Shown here: positions 50,101-60,195 of the stretch, piece after piece
Numbering within the stretch: the stretch's first letter is position 1
Layout: each line of letters opens with the position of its first letter
Assembly (NCBI RefSeq): GCF_017916505.1
Contig: NZ_JAFMSZ010000003.1
Location: 387,083-451,082 of the forward strand
Source of the DNA: Naasia sp. SYSU D00057
GTDB taxonomy: Bacteria; Actinomycetota; Actinomycetes; Actinomycetales; Microbacteriaceae
Direction: 5' to 3'
Length of the DNA: 64,000 nucleotides
The notes under the pieces: generated by a model
What the model was told of the DNA's origin: nothing
Seen by the model: the letters and a program-made list of their open reading frames with translations, nothing else
Database searches by the model: none
Translations under genes and position numbers: made by a program

Positions 50101-50808
50101 GTGAGTTCCTTCTCCCCCGAGGTCGAAGCCGCGATCGCGCAGCAGCGCTCAGAGGTCGCCCGCCTGCACGGTGAGCTCATCCGGTGGGGGCTCGTCATCT
50201 GGACCGGCGGCAACGTCTCCGGCCGCGTGCCCGGCGCCGACCTGTTCGTCATCAAGCCGTCCGGCGTCAGCTACGACGACCTGACGCCGGAGAACATGAT
50301 CGTCTGCGACCTCGACGGCAACGTGATCCCCGGCACCCCGGGCAGCGAGAACTCGCCGTCGAGCGACACCGCCGCGCACGCCTACGTCTACCGCAACATG
50401 CCGGAGGTGGGCGGCGTCGTGCACACCCACTCCACCTACGCGGTCGCCTGGGCGTCCCGCGCCGAGCCGATCCCGTGCGTGATCACCGCGATGGCGGACG
50501 AGTTCGGCGGCGAGATCCCCGTGGGCCCGTTCGCAATCATTGGCGACGACTCCATCGGCCGCGGGATCGTCGAGACGCTGCGCGGGCACCGCTCCCGTGC
50601 CGTGCTCATGAAGAACCACGGGCCGTTCACCATCGGCTCCAGCGCGAAGGACGCGGTCAAGGCGGCCGTGATGGTCGAGGACGTCGCCCGGACTGTGCAC
50701 ATCGCGCGGCAGCTGGGTGACCCGCTGCCGATCCCGCAGGAAGCGGTCGACTCGCTGTTCGACCGCTACCAGAACGTCTACGGCCAGCAGGGGGACGACC
50801 GCCGATGA
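50101..50808 (+). CDS. araD: L-ribulose-5-phosphate 4-epimerase
   Basis: 235-residue class II aldolase-fold epimerase that links arabinose breakdown to xylulose 5-phosphate. It has GLVIWTGGNVSGRV, IKPSGVSYDDL, SPSSDTAAHAYVYR, the zinc-site VHTHSTYAVAWA and KNHGPFTIG. GTG 50101 follows AGAGGTTCCAGAGC. The gene is followed by the kinase with a 4-bp overlap. Confidence 0.92.
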   Translation: MSSFSPEVEAAIAQQRSEVARLHGELIRWGLVIWTGGNVSGRVPGADLFVIKPSGVSYDDLTPENMIVCDLDGNVIPGTPGSENSPSSDTAAHAYVYRNMPEVGGVVHTHSTYAVAWASRAEPIPCVITAMADEFGGEIPVGPFAIIGDDSIGRGIVETLRGHRSRAVLMKNHGPFTIGSSAKDAVKAAVMVEDVARTVHIARQLGDPLPIPQEAVDSLFDRYQNVYGQQGDDRR

Positions 50809-52412
50809 CCACCGACGAGCAGACCACGGCCGCCCGGGACGCGATCGCCGCGGGCCGCGCGACGCTCGGCATCGAGCTGGGCTCGACCCGCATCAAGGCG
50901 GTCCTCCTCGGCGATCACCCCGGCGTCGTGATCGCGTCGGGCGGATCGGAGTGGGAGAACCGCTTCGTCGACCGGCTGTGGACCTACTCGCTCGAGGATG
51001 TCGAGGCCGGCCTCCAGGCGGCATACGCCGACCTGGCCGCCGACGTGCAGCAGCGGTACGGCGTCGCCCTCGAGGGCTTCGGCGCCGTCGGCGTCTCGGC
51101 GATGATGCACGGGTACCTCGCCTTCGGTTCGGACGACGAGCTCCTCGTCCCCTTCCGCACGTGGCGGAACACGAACACCGAGCGCGCAGCCCGCGCCCTG
51201 ACGGAGCGGTTCGGGACGAACATCCCGCTGCGCTGGTCGGTCGCGCACCTCTACCAGGCCGTCCTCGACGAGGAGCCGCACGTGCCGCAGATCCGGCACC
51301 TCACCTCCCTGGCCGGTTACGTGCACTGGCGCCTCACCGGCCGGAAGGTGCTCGGCATCGGCGACGCCTCCGGAGTGTTCCCGATCGACGTGGCCGCCGC
51401 CGACTACGACGCGGAGCTGCTGCGCCGCTTCGACGAGCTCGCCGCCGGCACTCCGCTCGAGCGGCCGCTGCGCGAGCTGCTACCGAACGTGCTCGTGGCG
51501 GGGGAGCCGGCCGGGAACCTGACCCGGGAGGGCGCCCTGCTGCTCGACCCCTCGGGCGCCCTGCAGCCGGGCGCCGTCCTCTGCCCACCGGAGGGCGACG
51601 CCGGCACCGGCATGGTCGCGACCGGCGCTGTCGCCCCGCGCACCGGCAACGTGAGCGCCGGGACGAGCATCTTCGCGATGGTCGTCCTCGAGCGCCCGAT
51701 CGAGGGAGTGCACGAGGAGATCGACCTCGTCACGACCCCGTCGGGCGACGCGGTGGCGATGGTGCACTGCAACAACGGCGCCAGCGAGCTGGGGGCGTGG
51801 GTCGGACTGTTCGGCCGCTTCGCCACGGCGCTCGGCGCCCCTGCGGACCCGGACGCCGTCTACGGGGCGCTGTTCCGCGAGGCCCTCGAGGGCGACGCGG
51901 ACGCGGGCGGGCTGCTCGCCTACAACACCCTCGCCGGCGAGCCGATCCTCGGCCTTCCCGAGGGGCGGCCCCTCGTCGTGCGTACGCCCGACAGCAGCCT
52001 GACCCTCGCCAACTTCGTCCGCGCCCAGCTCTACAGCGTCTTCGGCGCGCTGAGCATCGGCATGGAGGTGCTGCACGCGGAGGGTGTGGTCCTCGAGCGG
52101 ATGATGGCGCACGGCGGCATGTTCCGCACGGCCGGCGTCGCCCAGCGCTTCCTGGCCGGGGCGCTCGATGCTCCGGTCGCCGTCGCGCACACCGCCGCGG
52201 AGGGCGGCGCGTGGGGCATCGCGGTGCTGGCGTCCTACGTCGGCGCGGCCGACGGCACCGACCTCGACACCTACCTCCGGCTGACGGTCTTCGCGGACAC
52301 CGAGATCGACACCGCCGAGCCGGACCCCGCTGACGTCGCCGGCTTCGCCGCCTTCCTCGACCGCTACCGCGCCGCGATCCCGGTCGAGCGCGCGGCCGTC
52401 GACGCCCTCTGA
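50805..52412 (+). CDS. araB: L-ribulokinase-like FGGY kinase
   Basis: 535 residues. FGGY motifs are GIELGSTRIKAVLL, SAMMHGYLAF, GDAGTGMVATGAVAP, VSAGTSIFAM and AHGGMFRTAGVAQRF. The position between araD and araA makes phosphorylation of L-ribulose the natural role, although the sequence is the actinobacterial/Bacteroides-style kinase and not the classical enteric AraB. It overlaps araD by 4 bp; araA follows after 84 bp. Confidence 0.85.
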   Translation: MTTDEQTTAARDAIAAGRATLGIELGSTRIKAVLLGDHPGVVIASGGSEWENRFVDRLWTYSLEDVEAGLQAAYADLAADVQQRYGVALEGFGAVGVSAMMHGYLAFGSDDELLVPFRTWRNTNTERAARALTERFGTNIPLRWSVAHLYQAVLDEEPHVPQIRHLTSLAGYVHWRLTGRKVLGIGDASGVFPIDVAAADYDAELLRRFDELAAGTPLERPLRELLPNVLVAGEPAGNLTREGALLLDPSGALQPGAVLCPPEGDAGTGMVATGAVAPRTGNVSAGTSIFAMVVLERPIEGVHEEIDLVTTPSGDAVAMVHCNNGASELGAWVGLFGRFATALGAPADPDAVYGALFREALEGDADAGGLLAYNTLAGEPILGLPEGRPLVVRTPDSSLTLANFVRAQLYSVFGALSIGMEVLHAEGVVLERMMAHGGMFRTAGVAQRFLAGALDAPVAVAHTAAEGGAWGIAVLASYVGAADGTDLDTYLRLTVFADTEIDTAEPDPADVAGFAAFLDRYRAAIPVERAAVDAL

Positions 52413-52496
52413 GGCGCCGCCCCTCCTCGACGAACCCGACGTCCCGAGCAGTCCGACGACGGACGCTTCCCGACAGAACCGACCAGAAGGAGAACA

Positions 52497-54008
52497 ATGC
52501 CCCGTATCACCCCCGACCTCCGCACGCGCAAGGTCTGGTTCCTCACCGGCAGTCAGGGCCTCTACGGCGAGGACACGCTCCGCCAGGTCGCCGAGCAGTC
52601 CGGACGCATCGCGGAGGAGCTCGGTGCCGCGCTCCCCGTCGAGCTCGTCTGGAAGCCGGTGCTCACCGACACAGACTCGATCCGCCGGGCGGCGCTCGAC
52701 GCGAACGCCGACGACTCCGTCATCGGCGTGATCGCGTGGATGCACACCTTCTCGCCCGCGAAGATGTGGATCACCGGGCTCGATGTCCTGCGCAAGCCGC
52801 TGCTGCACCTGCACACGCAGGCGAACGTCGGCCTGCCCTGGTCGAGCATCGACTTCGACTTCATGAACCTCAACCAGGCCGCGCACGGCGACCGGGAGTT
52901 CGGCTACATCCAGGCCCGACTCGGCGTCGCCCGCAAGACGGTCGTCGGGCACGTGTCCGACGAGCGGGTCGTCGCCGACGTCGACACCTGGACCCGCGCC
53001 GCCGCCGGCTTCGCCGCGTCCCGCTCGCTCAAGCTCGCGCGCTTCGGCGACAACATGCGCTACGTCGCCGTCACCGAGGGCGACAAGACCGAGGCGGAGC
53101 TGCACTTCGGCGTTCAGGTGAACACGTGGGGCGTGAACGAGCTCGCGGAGGCGGTGCACGCCTCCTCCGACTCGGCCGTCGACTCCCTCGTCGCCGAGTA
53201 CGAGGAGCTCTACGACGTCGTACCGGAGCTGCGGAAGGGCGGCGACCGGCACGAGTCCCTGCGTGACGGCGCCCGCATCGAGCTCGGGCTGCGCAGCTTC
53301 CTCGAGGAGGGCGGCTTCGGCGCCTTCACGACGAGCTTCGAGGACCTCGGCTCGCTCCCGCAGCTGCCCGGCCTCGCCGTGCAGCGGCTGATGGCCGACG
53401 GCTACGGCTTCGGCGCGGAGGGCGACTGGAAGACGGCCATCCTCGTGCACGTCGCCAATGTGATGGGCTCCGGCCTGCCCGGCGGTGCGAGCCTCATGGA
53501 GGACTACACGTACCACCTCGAGCCGGGCAACGAGCTCATCCTCGGCGCCCACATGCTCGAGGTCAGCCCCAGCCTCACCACCTCGCGGCCGCGCCTCGAG
53601 GTGCACCCGCTCGGCATCGGCGGCAAGGCCGACCCGGTGCGCCTCGTCTTCACCGCGGACCCCGGCCCGGCCATCGTGGTCGCGCTGAGCGACATGCGCG
53701 ACCGCTTCCGCCTCGTCGCGAACGTCGTCGAGAACGTGGCGCTGCCCGAGCCGATGCCGATGCTGCCGGTCGGGCACGCGGTGTGGAAGCCCGCTCCCGA
53801 CTTCCACACGAGCGCCGCGGCCTGGCTGACGGCGGGCGCCGCCCACCACACGGTCATGTCGACCGCCGTGGGCCTCGACGCGTTCCGCGACTTCGCGGAG
53901 ATGTCGCGCACGGAGCTGCTCGTCATCGACGAGGACACGACGCTGCCGCGCTTCCAGGAGTCCGTCCGCTGGAACGCCGCCTACTACCGCCTCGCCCAGG
54001 GCATCTAG
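52497..54008 (+). CDS. araA: L-arabinose isomerase
   Basis: 503 residues, full family length. It converts L-arabinose to L-ribulose. Typical motifs are [75 protein letters not shown] and SLMEDYTYH with the metal-binding Glu and His residues. AGAAGGAGAACA precedes the ATG. Last gene of the ara operon. Confidence 0.95.
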   Translation: MPRITPDLRTRKVWFLTGSQGLYGEDTLRQVAEQSGRIAEELGAALPVELVWKPVLTDTDSIRRAALDANADDSVIGVIAWMHTFSPAKMWITGLDVLRKPLLHLHTQANVGLPWSSIDFDFMNLNQAAHGDREFGYIQARLGVARKTVVGHVSDERVVADVDTWTRAAAGFAASRSLKLARFGDNMRYVAVTEGDKTEAELHFGVQVNTWGVNELAEAVHASSDSAVDSLVAEYEELYDVVPELRKGGDRHESLRDGARIELGLRSFLEEGGFGAFTTSFEDLGSLPQLPGLAVQRLMADGYGFGAEGDWKTAILVHVANVMGSGLPGGASLMEDYTYHLEPGNELILGAHMLEVSPSLTTSRPRLEVHPLGIGGKADPVRLVFTADPGPAIVVALSDMRDRFRLVANVVENVALPEPMPMLPVGHAVWKPAPDFHTSAAAWLTAGAAHHTVMSTAVGLDAFRDFAEMSRTELLVIDEDTTLPRFQESVRWNAAYYRLAQGI

Positions 54009-54015
54009 GAGATCT

Positions 54016-54089
54016 CACCGAGTGCGCCCCTGCACACCGAGTGCGCCCGGTGCACGGGGCGCACTCGGTGTCTCCGGGCGCACTCGGCG
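54016..54089. terminator. Nested palindrome, CACCGAGTGCGCCC family, copy 3
   Basis: Direct copies CACCGAGTGCGCCC at 54016-54029 and 54035-54048, inverted copies GGGCGCACTCGGTG at 54057-54070 and GGGCGCACTCGGCG at 54076-54089. It fills almost the whole 88-bp gap between the convergent araA and shikimate-dehydrogenase-like genes, as a bidirectional terminator would. Confidence 0.85.
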
Positions 54090-54096
54090 ACGCTTC

Positions 54097-54912
54097 CTAG
54101 CCCGCGCGGCTGAAGGCCGTCGCGCGCTCGATCGCCTCCGGGGTCGGGCGGACGCCGGTGTAGAGCTCGAACTGCTCGGCGGCCTGCAGCCCGGTCACCG
54201 TCACGCCCGTGATCGTGTCCTTGCCCAGGCGCTCGGCGAGGGCGAGCAGGGGAGTGGTTGCGGGCACCGCCACCACGTCGAACACGGTGGACGCGGCGGA
54301 GACCGCCTCCTCGGGGAAGGCGAGCTCGTCGGCGTGCGCGCCGCCCGCCATGCCGATCGGGGTCGCGTTGATGAGCAGGTCCGCGCTCGACGTCGCGTCC
54401 GCGGTCCACGCCGCGCCGTACTGGTCGGCCAGCGGGCGCCCGCGCTCCTCGCTGCGCGCGAGCAGCGTGACGTCCTCGAACCCCAGATCGCGGACGGCCG
54501 CGAGCACCGCCTTCGCCATCCCGCCGCTGCCGCGCAGCAGCACCGATCCGGTTCCACGCAGCGGCGACTCCTCGAGCAGGGCGCGCACGGCGAGGTAGTC
54601 GGTGTTGTGCGCGATGAGGCGGCCGTCGTGGTTGACGATCGTGTTGACCGAGCGGATGCGATCCGCGGACGGGGTGAGCTCGTCGACGAGCGGGATCACC
54701 GCCTCCTTGTACGGCATCGAGACCGAGCAGCCGCGGATGCCGAGGCCCCGGACGCCGGCGATCGCCTGCTCGATGTCGGTGGGCGCGAACGCCTTGTAGA
54801 CGAACGGCAGGCCGAGCTCGTCGTAGAGGAAGTTGTGGAACCGCGTCCCGAGGTTGCTCGGCCGCGCGGCCAGAGAGATGCAGAGGGTCATGTCTTTGTC
54901 GAGGATCGGCAC
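54097..54912 (-). CDS. Shikimate 5-dehydrogenase-like protein
   Basis: 271 residues with the shikimate dehydrogenase layout: SVSMPYKEAVIPLVDEL carries the catalytic Lys, NTIVNHDGRLIAHNTDYLA the catalytic Asp, and RGSGGMAKAVLAAVRDLG the NADP Rossmann loop. No other aromatic-pathway gene is close, and the sugar context suggests a side role or the quinate/shikimate-like subgroup. GTG 54912 follows AGGATGG; ATG 54891 is an alternative. Confidence 0.83.
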   Translation of the reverse strand: MPILDKDMTLCISLAARPSNLGTRFHNFLYDELGLPFVYKAFAPTDIEQAIAGVRGLGIRGCSVSMPYKEAVIPLVDELTPSADRIRSVNTIVNHDGRLIAHNTDYLAVRALLEESPLRGTGSVLLRGSGGMAKAVLAAVRDLGFEDVTLLARSEERGRPLADQYGAAWTADATSSADLLINATPIGMAGGAHADELAFPEEAVSAASTVFDVVAVPATTPLLALAERLGKDTITGVTVTGLQAAEQFELYTGVRPTPEAIERATAFSRAG

Positions 54913-55017
54913 GCGTCCATCCTGGCGCGGATCGCGCGGGAGGGCCGCCGTGGTCGGCCGGGCGCCGTACCGCGCCCCTAGGCTTGCCGGCACACGCTTT
55001 CCAGAGAGGCAGGCCCC

Positions 55018-56133
55018 GTGGCGCGGATCGTCTTCGCCCCCGACTCGTTCAAGGGCACCGCGTCCGCGGCCGACGCGGCGGCCGCGCTGGCCCGCGGCTG
55101 GCGGGCGGTGCGCCCCGACGACGAGCTGGACGTGGCGCCGATGGCCGACGGCGGTGAGGGGACGCTCGACGCGCTCGCCGCGGCGGTGCCCGGCGCGCGC
55201 CGGATGCCCGCGAGGGTCGAGGGGCCGGTCGGCACCCCGGACGGTGGCACCGTCGACGCCGAGTGGCTGCTGCTCCCCGCCGCGGGCGGCCGCGGAAGCC
55301 TCGGCGTCGTCGAGCTCGCCGCGGCTTCGGGCATAACGCTGCTTCCGGAGCTCGCGCCCCTCGACGCCCACACCTACGGGTTCGGGCAGCTCGTCGCCGC
55401 CGCCCTCGACGCCGGCGTCGACGGCCTCCTGCTCGCGATCGGCGGCAGCGCCTCCACCGATGGAGGCAAGGGCGCGCTCGCCGCACTCGGGGCGCGATTC
55501 CTCGACGGTGCGGGAGCGAAGGTCGCCCCCGGCGGCCGCGGGCTGGCGGACGTCGCGACCGCGGACCTCTCCGGCCTGCGGCCGCTGCCGCCGGGAGGAG
55601 CGCTCGTGCTCACCGATGTGACGAACCCGCTGCTCGGCCCCTCGGGCGCCGCCGCCGTCTTCGCGCCGCAGAAGGGCGCCGACGCCGAGCAGGTCACGCT
55701 GCTCGAGGAGGGGCTCGCCCGCCTCGCCCGGCTGCTGCCCGCCGACCCGGGGACGCCGGGCGCCGGTGCCGCCGGCGGCACGGGCTTCGGGCTCCTCGCC
55801 TGGGGCGCCGCTCTCACGTCGGGCGCCGGTGCTGTCGCCGACGCGCTCGGCCTGCCGGACCGGATCGCCGCGGCCGACCTGGTCGTCACGGGGGAGGGGT
55901 CCTTCGACGGGCAGACGGCGGCGGGGAAGGTGCCGGATCGGGTCGCCGAGCTGGCGGAGGAGCGCGGCGTCCCGCCGGTGCTCGTCGCGGGCAGGATCGC
56001 GGCGCGGGCGTCCCGCTACGCGCAGGCGATCTCGCTCACCGACCTGGCCGGCTCGCCGGCGGCCGCGATGGCGGAGCCGCTGCGCTTCCTCGAGGCGGCC
56101 GGCCGGGAGCTCGCGCAGGCACTGGGGCGCTGA
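55018..56133 (+). CDS. Glycerate kinase
   Basis: 371 residues of the GarK/GlxK family. It has FAPDSFKGTASAADAAAALA, MADGGEGTLDAL, LLAIGGSASTDGGKGALAALG and VVTGEGSFDGQTAAGKVP. It phosphorylates D-glycerate into lower glycolysis. GTG 55018 follows GAGAGGCAGGCCCC. It is divergent from the shikimate-dehydrogenase-like gene and convergent with xylB. Confidence 0.9.
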   Translation: MARIVFAPDSFKGTASAADAAAALARGWRAVRPDDELDVAPMADGGEGTLDALAAAVPGARRMPARVEGPVGTPDGGTVDAEWLLLPAAGGRGSLGVVELAAASGITLLPELAPLDAHTYGFGQLVAAALDAGVDGLLLAIGGSASTDGGKGALAALGARFLDGAGAKVAPGGRGLADVATADLSGLRPLPPGGALVLTDVTNPLLGPSGAAAVFAPQKGADAEQVTLLEEGLARLARLLPADPGTPGAGAAGGTGFGLLAWGAALTSGAGAVADALGLPDRIAAADLVVTGEGSFDGQTAAGKVPDRVAELAEERGVPPVLVAGRIAARASRYAQAISLTDLAGSPAAAMAEPLRFLEAAGRELAQALGR

Positions 56134-56136
56134 GAG

Positions 56137-56164
56137 CCCGCCCCGGCTCCTCCCGGGGCGCGGG
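56137..56164. terminator. Hairpin in the glycerate kinase/xylB convergent gap
   Basis: CCCGCCCCGG (56137-56146) pairs with CCGGGGCGCGGG (56153-56164) with one bulge. It lies 3 nt after the kinase stop in a 58-bp gap. Confidence 0.5.
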
Positions 56165-56191
56165 ATGGGAACCGGGGCGGGGTTCTGCGGC

Positions 56192-57613
56192 TCAGGCCGT
56201 GGCGGTGCTCCGGGCCGCCGCGTACTGGGCGCGGATCTCGGGGCGGGTGTCGAGCTCGGGACGGGCGGTGACCTCGAGGGGCCACTCGGGGCGGGCGCCG
56301 GTCAGCATCCACGCCGCCTGGACCGCGGCCCCGCCCGCGACGTACTCACCCGGGGAGGGTACCTCGATCGGGGCGTCGAACACCTGGGCGGCGACCGCGG
56401 CCACGGCGGGGTTCTGCGCGGCGCCGCCGATGAGCAGCACGCGCCGCTCCGTCACGCCGACCGCACGCAGGGCGTCGAGCCCGTCGGCGAGGGCGCAGAG
56501 GAGCCCCTCGACGGCGGCGCGGGCCATGTTCTCGCGCGTCGTCGAACGCAGGGTCATGCCGTGCAGCGACGCGGTGGCGTCGGGCAGGTTGGGGGTTCGC
56601 TCGCCCTCGAAGTAGGGCACGAGCGTGAGGCCGCCGGAGCCCGGCTCCGCCTCGAGCGCCAGCCGGCCGAGCTCGGCGTGGTCGACCGCGAGCAGGCGGG
56701 CGGTCACGTCGAGGATGCGGGCGGCGTTCAGGGTCGCGATGAGGGGCAGGAACTCGCCGCTCGCGCTCGCGAATCCCGCCACCGTGCCCGACTCGTCCCG
56801 CGCGGGCACGTCGGAGACCGCGAAGACGGTGCCGCTCGTGCCGATCGACACGACGGCGTCGCCCGCGGCGGCCCCGAGGCCGAGTGCTGCGGCGGCGTTG
56901 TCGCCGGCACCCGCGCCGACCGCGATGCCGGCCGGGATGCCCGGCTGGGCCACCGTCTCGCCCGCCCGGTCGGACGGCGCGAGGACTCGCGGCAGGACGA
57001 CGTCGTGACCGAGCGCGAGGGCGACGAGCTCGCGGTCGTAGGCCTCGTCGGCCGGCGACCAGTAGCTCGTGCCGCTCGCGTCGGAGCGGTCGGTGACGAG
57101 GGCCTCGAGGACGGGCCCGAGCGGGGAGTCGGGGCCGTAGCCGAGCAGGCGCCAGGTCAGCCAGTCGTGGGGGAGCGCGACCGCGGCGACGCGGCCGGCG
57201 TTCTCCGGCTCGGCGTCGTGCAGCCAGCGCAGCTTGGTGGCGGTGAACGACGCGACCGGCACGGAGCCCGTGCGGCGCGCCAGCTCGGCCGCGCCGAGCT
57301 CGGTGATGAGGTCGCGCGCGGCTCCGGCGGACCGGGTGTCGTTCCAGAGGAGGGCGTCGCGGACGACGCGCCCCTCGGCGTCGAGGGCGACCATGCCGTG
57401 CTGCTGGCCGGCCACCGCGATCGCGGCGACGTCGTCCAGCCCGCCGGCGTCCTCGATGGCGGCGAGCAGCGCATCCCACCAGGCGGCGGGGTCGACGGAG
57501 GTGCCGTCGGGGTGCGTGGCCCGTCCGGTGCGGACGATCCGGCCGGTGTCCGCGTCGCGGATCACGACCTTGCAGCTCTGGGTCGAGGAGTCGACCCCGG
57601 CGACGAGCGTCAT
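56192..57613 (-). CDS. xylB: Xylulokinase
   Basis: 473-residue FGGY kinase. It has [26 protein letters not shown], the catalytic Asp in [24 protein letters not shown] and [14 protein letters not shown]. Together with xylA next to it, it converts xylulose to xylulose 5-phosphate. ATG 57613 follows GAAAGGACAAGCG; the longer frame to 57643 has no site. Confidence 0.92.
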   Translation of the reverse strand: MTLVAGVDSSTQSCKVVIRDADTGRIVRTGRATHPDGTSVDPAAWWDALLAAIEDAGGLDDVAAIAVAGQQHGMVALDAEGRVVRDALLWNDTRSAGAARDLITELGAAELARRTGSVPVASFTATKLRWLHDAEPENAGRVAAVALPHDWLTWRLLGYGPDSPLGPVLEALVTDRSDASGTSYWSPADEAYDRELVALALGHDVVLPRVLAPSDRAGETVAQPGIPAGIAVGAGAGDNAAAALGLGAAAGDAVVSIGTSGTVFAVSDVPARDESGTVAGFASASGEFLPLIATLNAARILDVTARLLAVDHAELGRLALEAEPGSGGLTLVPYFEGERTPNLPDATASLHGMTLRSTTRENMARAAVEGLLCALADGLDALRAVGVTERRVLLIGGAAQNPAVAAVAAQVFDAPIEVPSPGEYVAGGAAVQAAWMLTGARPEWPLEVTARPELDTRPEIRAQYAAARSTATA

Positions 57614-57636
57614 CGCTTGTCCTTTCGTACGCGAAA

Positions 57637-57684
57637 TGCCCACTTCTGCTGCGTCTCGGTGCCGAGTTGCAGCAGAAGTGGGCA
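57637..57684 (-). terminator. Long hairpin between xylA and xylB
   Basis: TGCCCACTTCTGCTGC (57637-57652) and its exact complement (57669-57684); the loop holds CTCGG/CCGAG, which extends the stem. Placed after the xylA stop and before the xylB start, it probably lowers xylB expression relative to xylA or protects xylA mRNA. Confidence 0.75.
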
Positions 57685-57704
57685 GTTCAGGGGGTGGGGA
57701 GGGG

Positions 57705-58901
57705 TCAGCCGCGCGCGCCGAGCAGGTGCTCGGTGACGAGCTGCTGCAGGCGGACGAAGCCGAAGCCCTTGCCGCCCAGGTAGGCCGACGCGTTGAAGTC
57801 CTCGAACGCGGTGCGGTCCGCGAGCAGGTCGTCGTAGCTCTCGCCCTCGTTGAGGGTGGGCTGCGTCAGCTCGGTCGCTTTCGCGGCCTCGAGCGCCTCC
57901 TGCACCTCGGGGTCGGCGCGGAAGGCCGCGGCGCGCTCCTTGAACAGCAGGTAGTTGCGCATGTTGGCGCGCGCCGACTCCCAGACGCCGTTCTCGTCCT
58001 CGGTGCGGCTCGGCTTGTAGTCGAAGTGACGGGGGCCGTCGTAGGCGGGGCCGCCCTGGATGCCGCCGTTCTCCAGCAGGTCGACGAGCGCGAACGCGTC
58101 GTAGAGGTCGCCGTGGCCGAACACCAGGTCCTGGTCGTACTTGATGCCGCGCTGGCCGTTGAGGTCGATGTGGAAGAGCTTGCCCTGGTACAGGGCCTGC
58201 GCCACGCCGGCGGTGAACGACAAGCCCGCCATCTGCTCGTGGCCCACCTCGGGGTTGATGCCGACCAGCTCGGGGCGCTCGAGGGTCTCGATGAACGCGA
58301 TCGCGTGGCCGAGCGTCGGGAGCAGGATGTCGCCGCGGGGCTCGTTCGGCTTCGGCTCGATCGCGAAGCGGATGTCGTAGCCCTTGTCGGTGACGTAGTC
58401 GCCCAGCAGGTTGACGGCCTCGCGGTAGCGCTCGAGGGCGTTGCGGATGTCCTTCGACGCGGCGTACTCGGCGCCCTCGCGGCCGCCCCACATGACGAAC
58501 GTCTTCGCGCCGAGCTCGGCGGCGAGGTCGATGTTGCGGAGGACCTTGCGGAGCGCGTAGCGGCGGACCGTGCGGTCGTTCGAGGTGAAGCCGCCGTCCT
58601 TGAAGACGGGCGCGCTGAACAGGTTGGTGGTCACCATCGGGATGACGAGGCCGGTGTCGGCGAGCGCCTGCTTGAGGCGGTCGATCTCCGTCTGGCGCAC
58701 CTCGTCGCTCGACCCGAACGGGAAGAGGTCGTCGTCGTGGAAGGTGAGGCCGTAGGCGCCGAGCTCGGCGAGCTTCTCCACCGCGTGCACGGTGTCGAGG
58801 TGCTCGCGGGTCGGGCCACCGAAGGGGTCGGTGCCGTTGTAGCCGACGGTCCACAGGCCGAACGAGAACTTGTCCTCGCGGGTGGGAGTGAGATCAGTCA
58901 C
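57705..58901 (-). CDS. xylA: Xylose isomerase
   Basis: 398 residues, matching actinobacterial class I enzymes. It has [14 protein letters not shown] with the catalytic His55 and Asp58, [24 protein letters not shown] with metal-binding Glu and Lys, [10 protein letters not shown], and [16 protein letters not shown] with further metal ligands. The GTG start follows AAGGACG. It is divergent from the ROK regulator with a shared 70-bp control region. Confidence 0.95.
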   Translation of the reverse strand: MTDLTPTREDKFSFGLWTVGYNGTDPFGGPTREHLDTVHAVEKLAELGAYGLTFHDDDLFPFGSSDEVRQTEIDRLKQALADTGLVIPMVTTNLFSAPVFKDGGFTSNDRTVRRYALRKVLRNIDLAAELGAKTFVMWGGREGAEYAASKDIRNALERYREAVNLLGDYVTDKGYDIRFAIEPKPNEPRGDILLPTLGHAIAFIETLERPELVGINPEVGHEQMAGLSFTAGVAQALYQGKLFHIDLNGQRGIKYDQDLVFGHGDLYDAFALVDLLENGGIQGGPAYDGPRHFDYKPSRTEDENGVWESARANMRNYLLFKERAAAFRADPEVQEALEAAKATELTQPTLNEGESYDDLLADRTAFEDFNASAYLGGKGFGFVRLQQLVTEHLLGARG

Positions 58902-58934
58902 TGGTGACGTCCTTGTCTCTCGGAATTGTTGCGT

Positions 58935-58965
58935 CGATGCACATATTACCCTGCATCGCTATGGT
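58935..58965. promoter_or_regulatory. XylR-type operator and divergent promoters
   Basis: CGATGCA (58935-58941) and TGCATCG (58952-58958) form an inverted repeat across 10 AT-rich nt. On the plus strand TATGGT (58960-58965) ends 6 nt before the regulator GTG. On the minus strand TAATAT (58943-58948) inside the operator may be the xylA -10. Confidence 0.6.
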
Positions 58966-58971
58966 TGGCAC

Positions 58972-60144
58972 GTGTCGAATTCCGGCAGCAATCTGGACCG
59001 CCTGCGGCGGGCGAACCTCGCGACGGTGCTCGGCATCGTGCACCGCTCCCGCTCCGTCTCGCGCGCCCAGATCACGGCGGAGACCGGCCTCTACCGCTCG
59101 ACGGTGGGCGCGCTCGTCACCGAGCTCGCCGCACTCGGCTTCGTCATCGAGGGGGAGCCGGAGGCGACGAACCGGGTGGGCCGCCCCTCCCCGCTCGTGA
59201 CCCCCGCCCCCGGCGTGGTCGCCATCGCGGTCAACCCGGAGGTCGACGCGGTGACGCTCGGCGTCGTCGGCCTCGGCGCCTCGGTCGAGCACCGGGTGCG
59301 GCACCCGGTCGAGTCGCCGGTCACACCCGAACAGACCGTGCGCATCGTCCGCGACCTCCTCGACGCACTCCGACCAGGTCCGCTCGCCGGGCGCCGCGTC
59401 GCCGGCATCGGCATCGCCGTCCCGGGCCTCGTGCGCACCGCGGACGGACTCGTGCGCCTCGCCCCGCACCTCGGCTGGCGCGACGCCCCGCTCACCCGCC
59501 TCTTCGAGGAGGAGCTCGGACTGCCGACAGTGGCGGACAACGACGCCAGCCTCGGCGCGCTCGCGGAGCACCTCTTCGGCGTGGGTCGCGGCGTGGACGA
59601 CCTCGTCTACCTCAACGGCGGCGCATCCGGCATCGGCGGCGGGGTCATCGCGGACGGCCGCCCGCTCCGCGGCGCCGGCGGCTACGCGGGCGAGTTCGGC
59701 CACAACCGCCCGGCCGTGCAGGACCGCACGAGCGAGCGCGGCGCCCTCGAGGACGAGGTGAGCCGCGCCCGGCTCCTTGCAGCGGCCGCGCTCGCCGTGG
59801 CGGACGAGCCGACGCTCGCCCGGGCCCTGCTCGGCGCGACGGACCAGTCGGTGCGCGACGAGCTCGCCCGCCAGCGCCGGGTGCTCGCCACGGCGCTGAG
59901 CAATGCGGCGAACGTGCTCAACCCGTCCCTCATCGTGCTCGGCGGCTTCCTCGCCACGCTGCTCGCGTCCGACCCGGTCGGCCTCGCCGGCCTCGTCGCC
60001 GACCAGACCCTGCCGCCCGCCGCGGAGGGGCTGCGGCTGCGGCCCGCCGCCCTCGGCGAGGACCGTCTCCTCATCGGCGCCGCTGAGCTCGTCTTCGCGC
60101 CCGTCATCGCGGATCCGGCCACGCTGCAGCGAACCGCATCCTGA
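58972..60144 (+). CDS. xylR: ROK-family regulator, probable xylose repressor
   Basis: 390 residues. The N-terminal winged HTH has RRANLATVLGIVHRSRSVSR and AQITAETGLYRSTVGALVTEL. The ROK domain includes GIGIAVPGLV, VADNDASLGALAE, LNGGASGIGGGVI and the GHNRP stretch. The usual ROK zinc-site cysteines are not obvious, as in many NagC/XylR regulators. The GTG appears leaderless. It is divergent from xylA and followed by a beta-galactosidase gene. Confidence 0.88.
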   Translation: MSNSGSNLDRLRRANLATVLGIVHRSRSVSRAQITAETGLYRSTVGALVTELAALGFVIEGEPEATNRVGRPSPLVTPAPGVVAIAVNPEVDAVTLGVVGLGASVEHRVRHPVESPVTPEQTVRIVRDLLDALRPGPLAGRRVAGIGIAVPGLVRTADGLVRLAPHLGWRDAPLTRLFEEELGLPTVADNDASLGALAEHLFGVGRGVDDLVYLNGGASGIGGGVIADGRPLRGAGGYAGEFGHNRPAVQDRTSERGALEDEVSRARLLAAAALAVADEPTLARALLGATDQSVRDELARQRRVLATALSNAANVLNPSLIVLGGFLATLLASDPVGLAGLVADQTLPPAAEGLRLRPAALGEDRLLIGAAELVFAPVIADPATLQRTAS

Positions 60145-60195
60145 TCCCGCTCCCAACCTCGCGACCGGCGGCTGCCGCTCGCAGAAAGGCATCGC

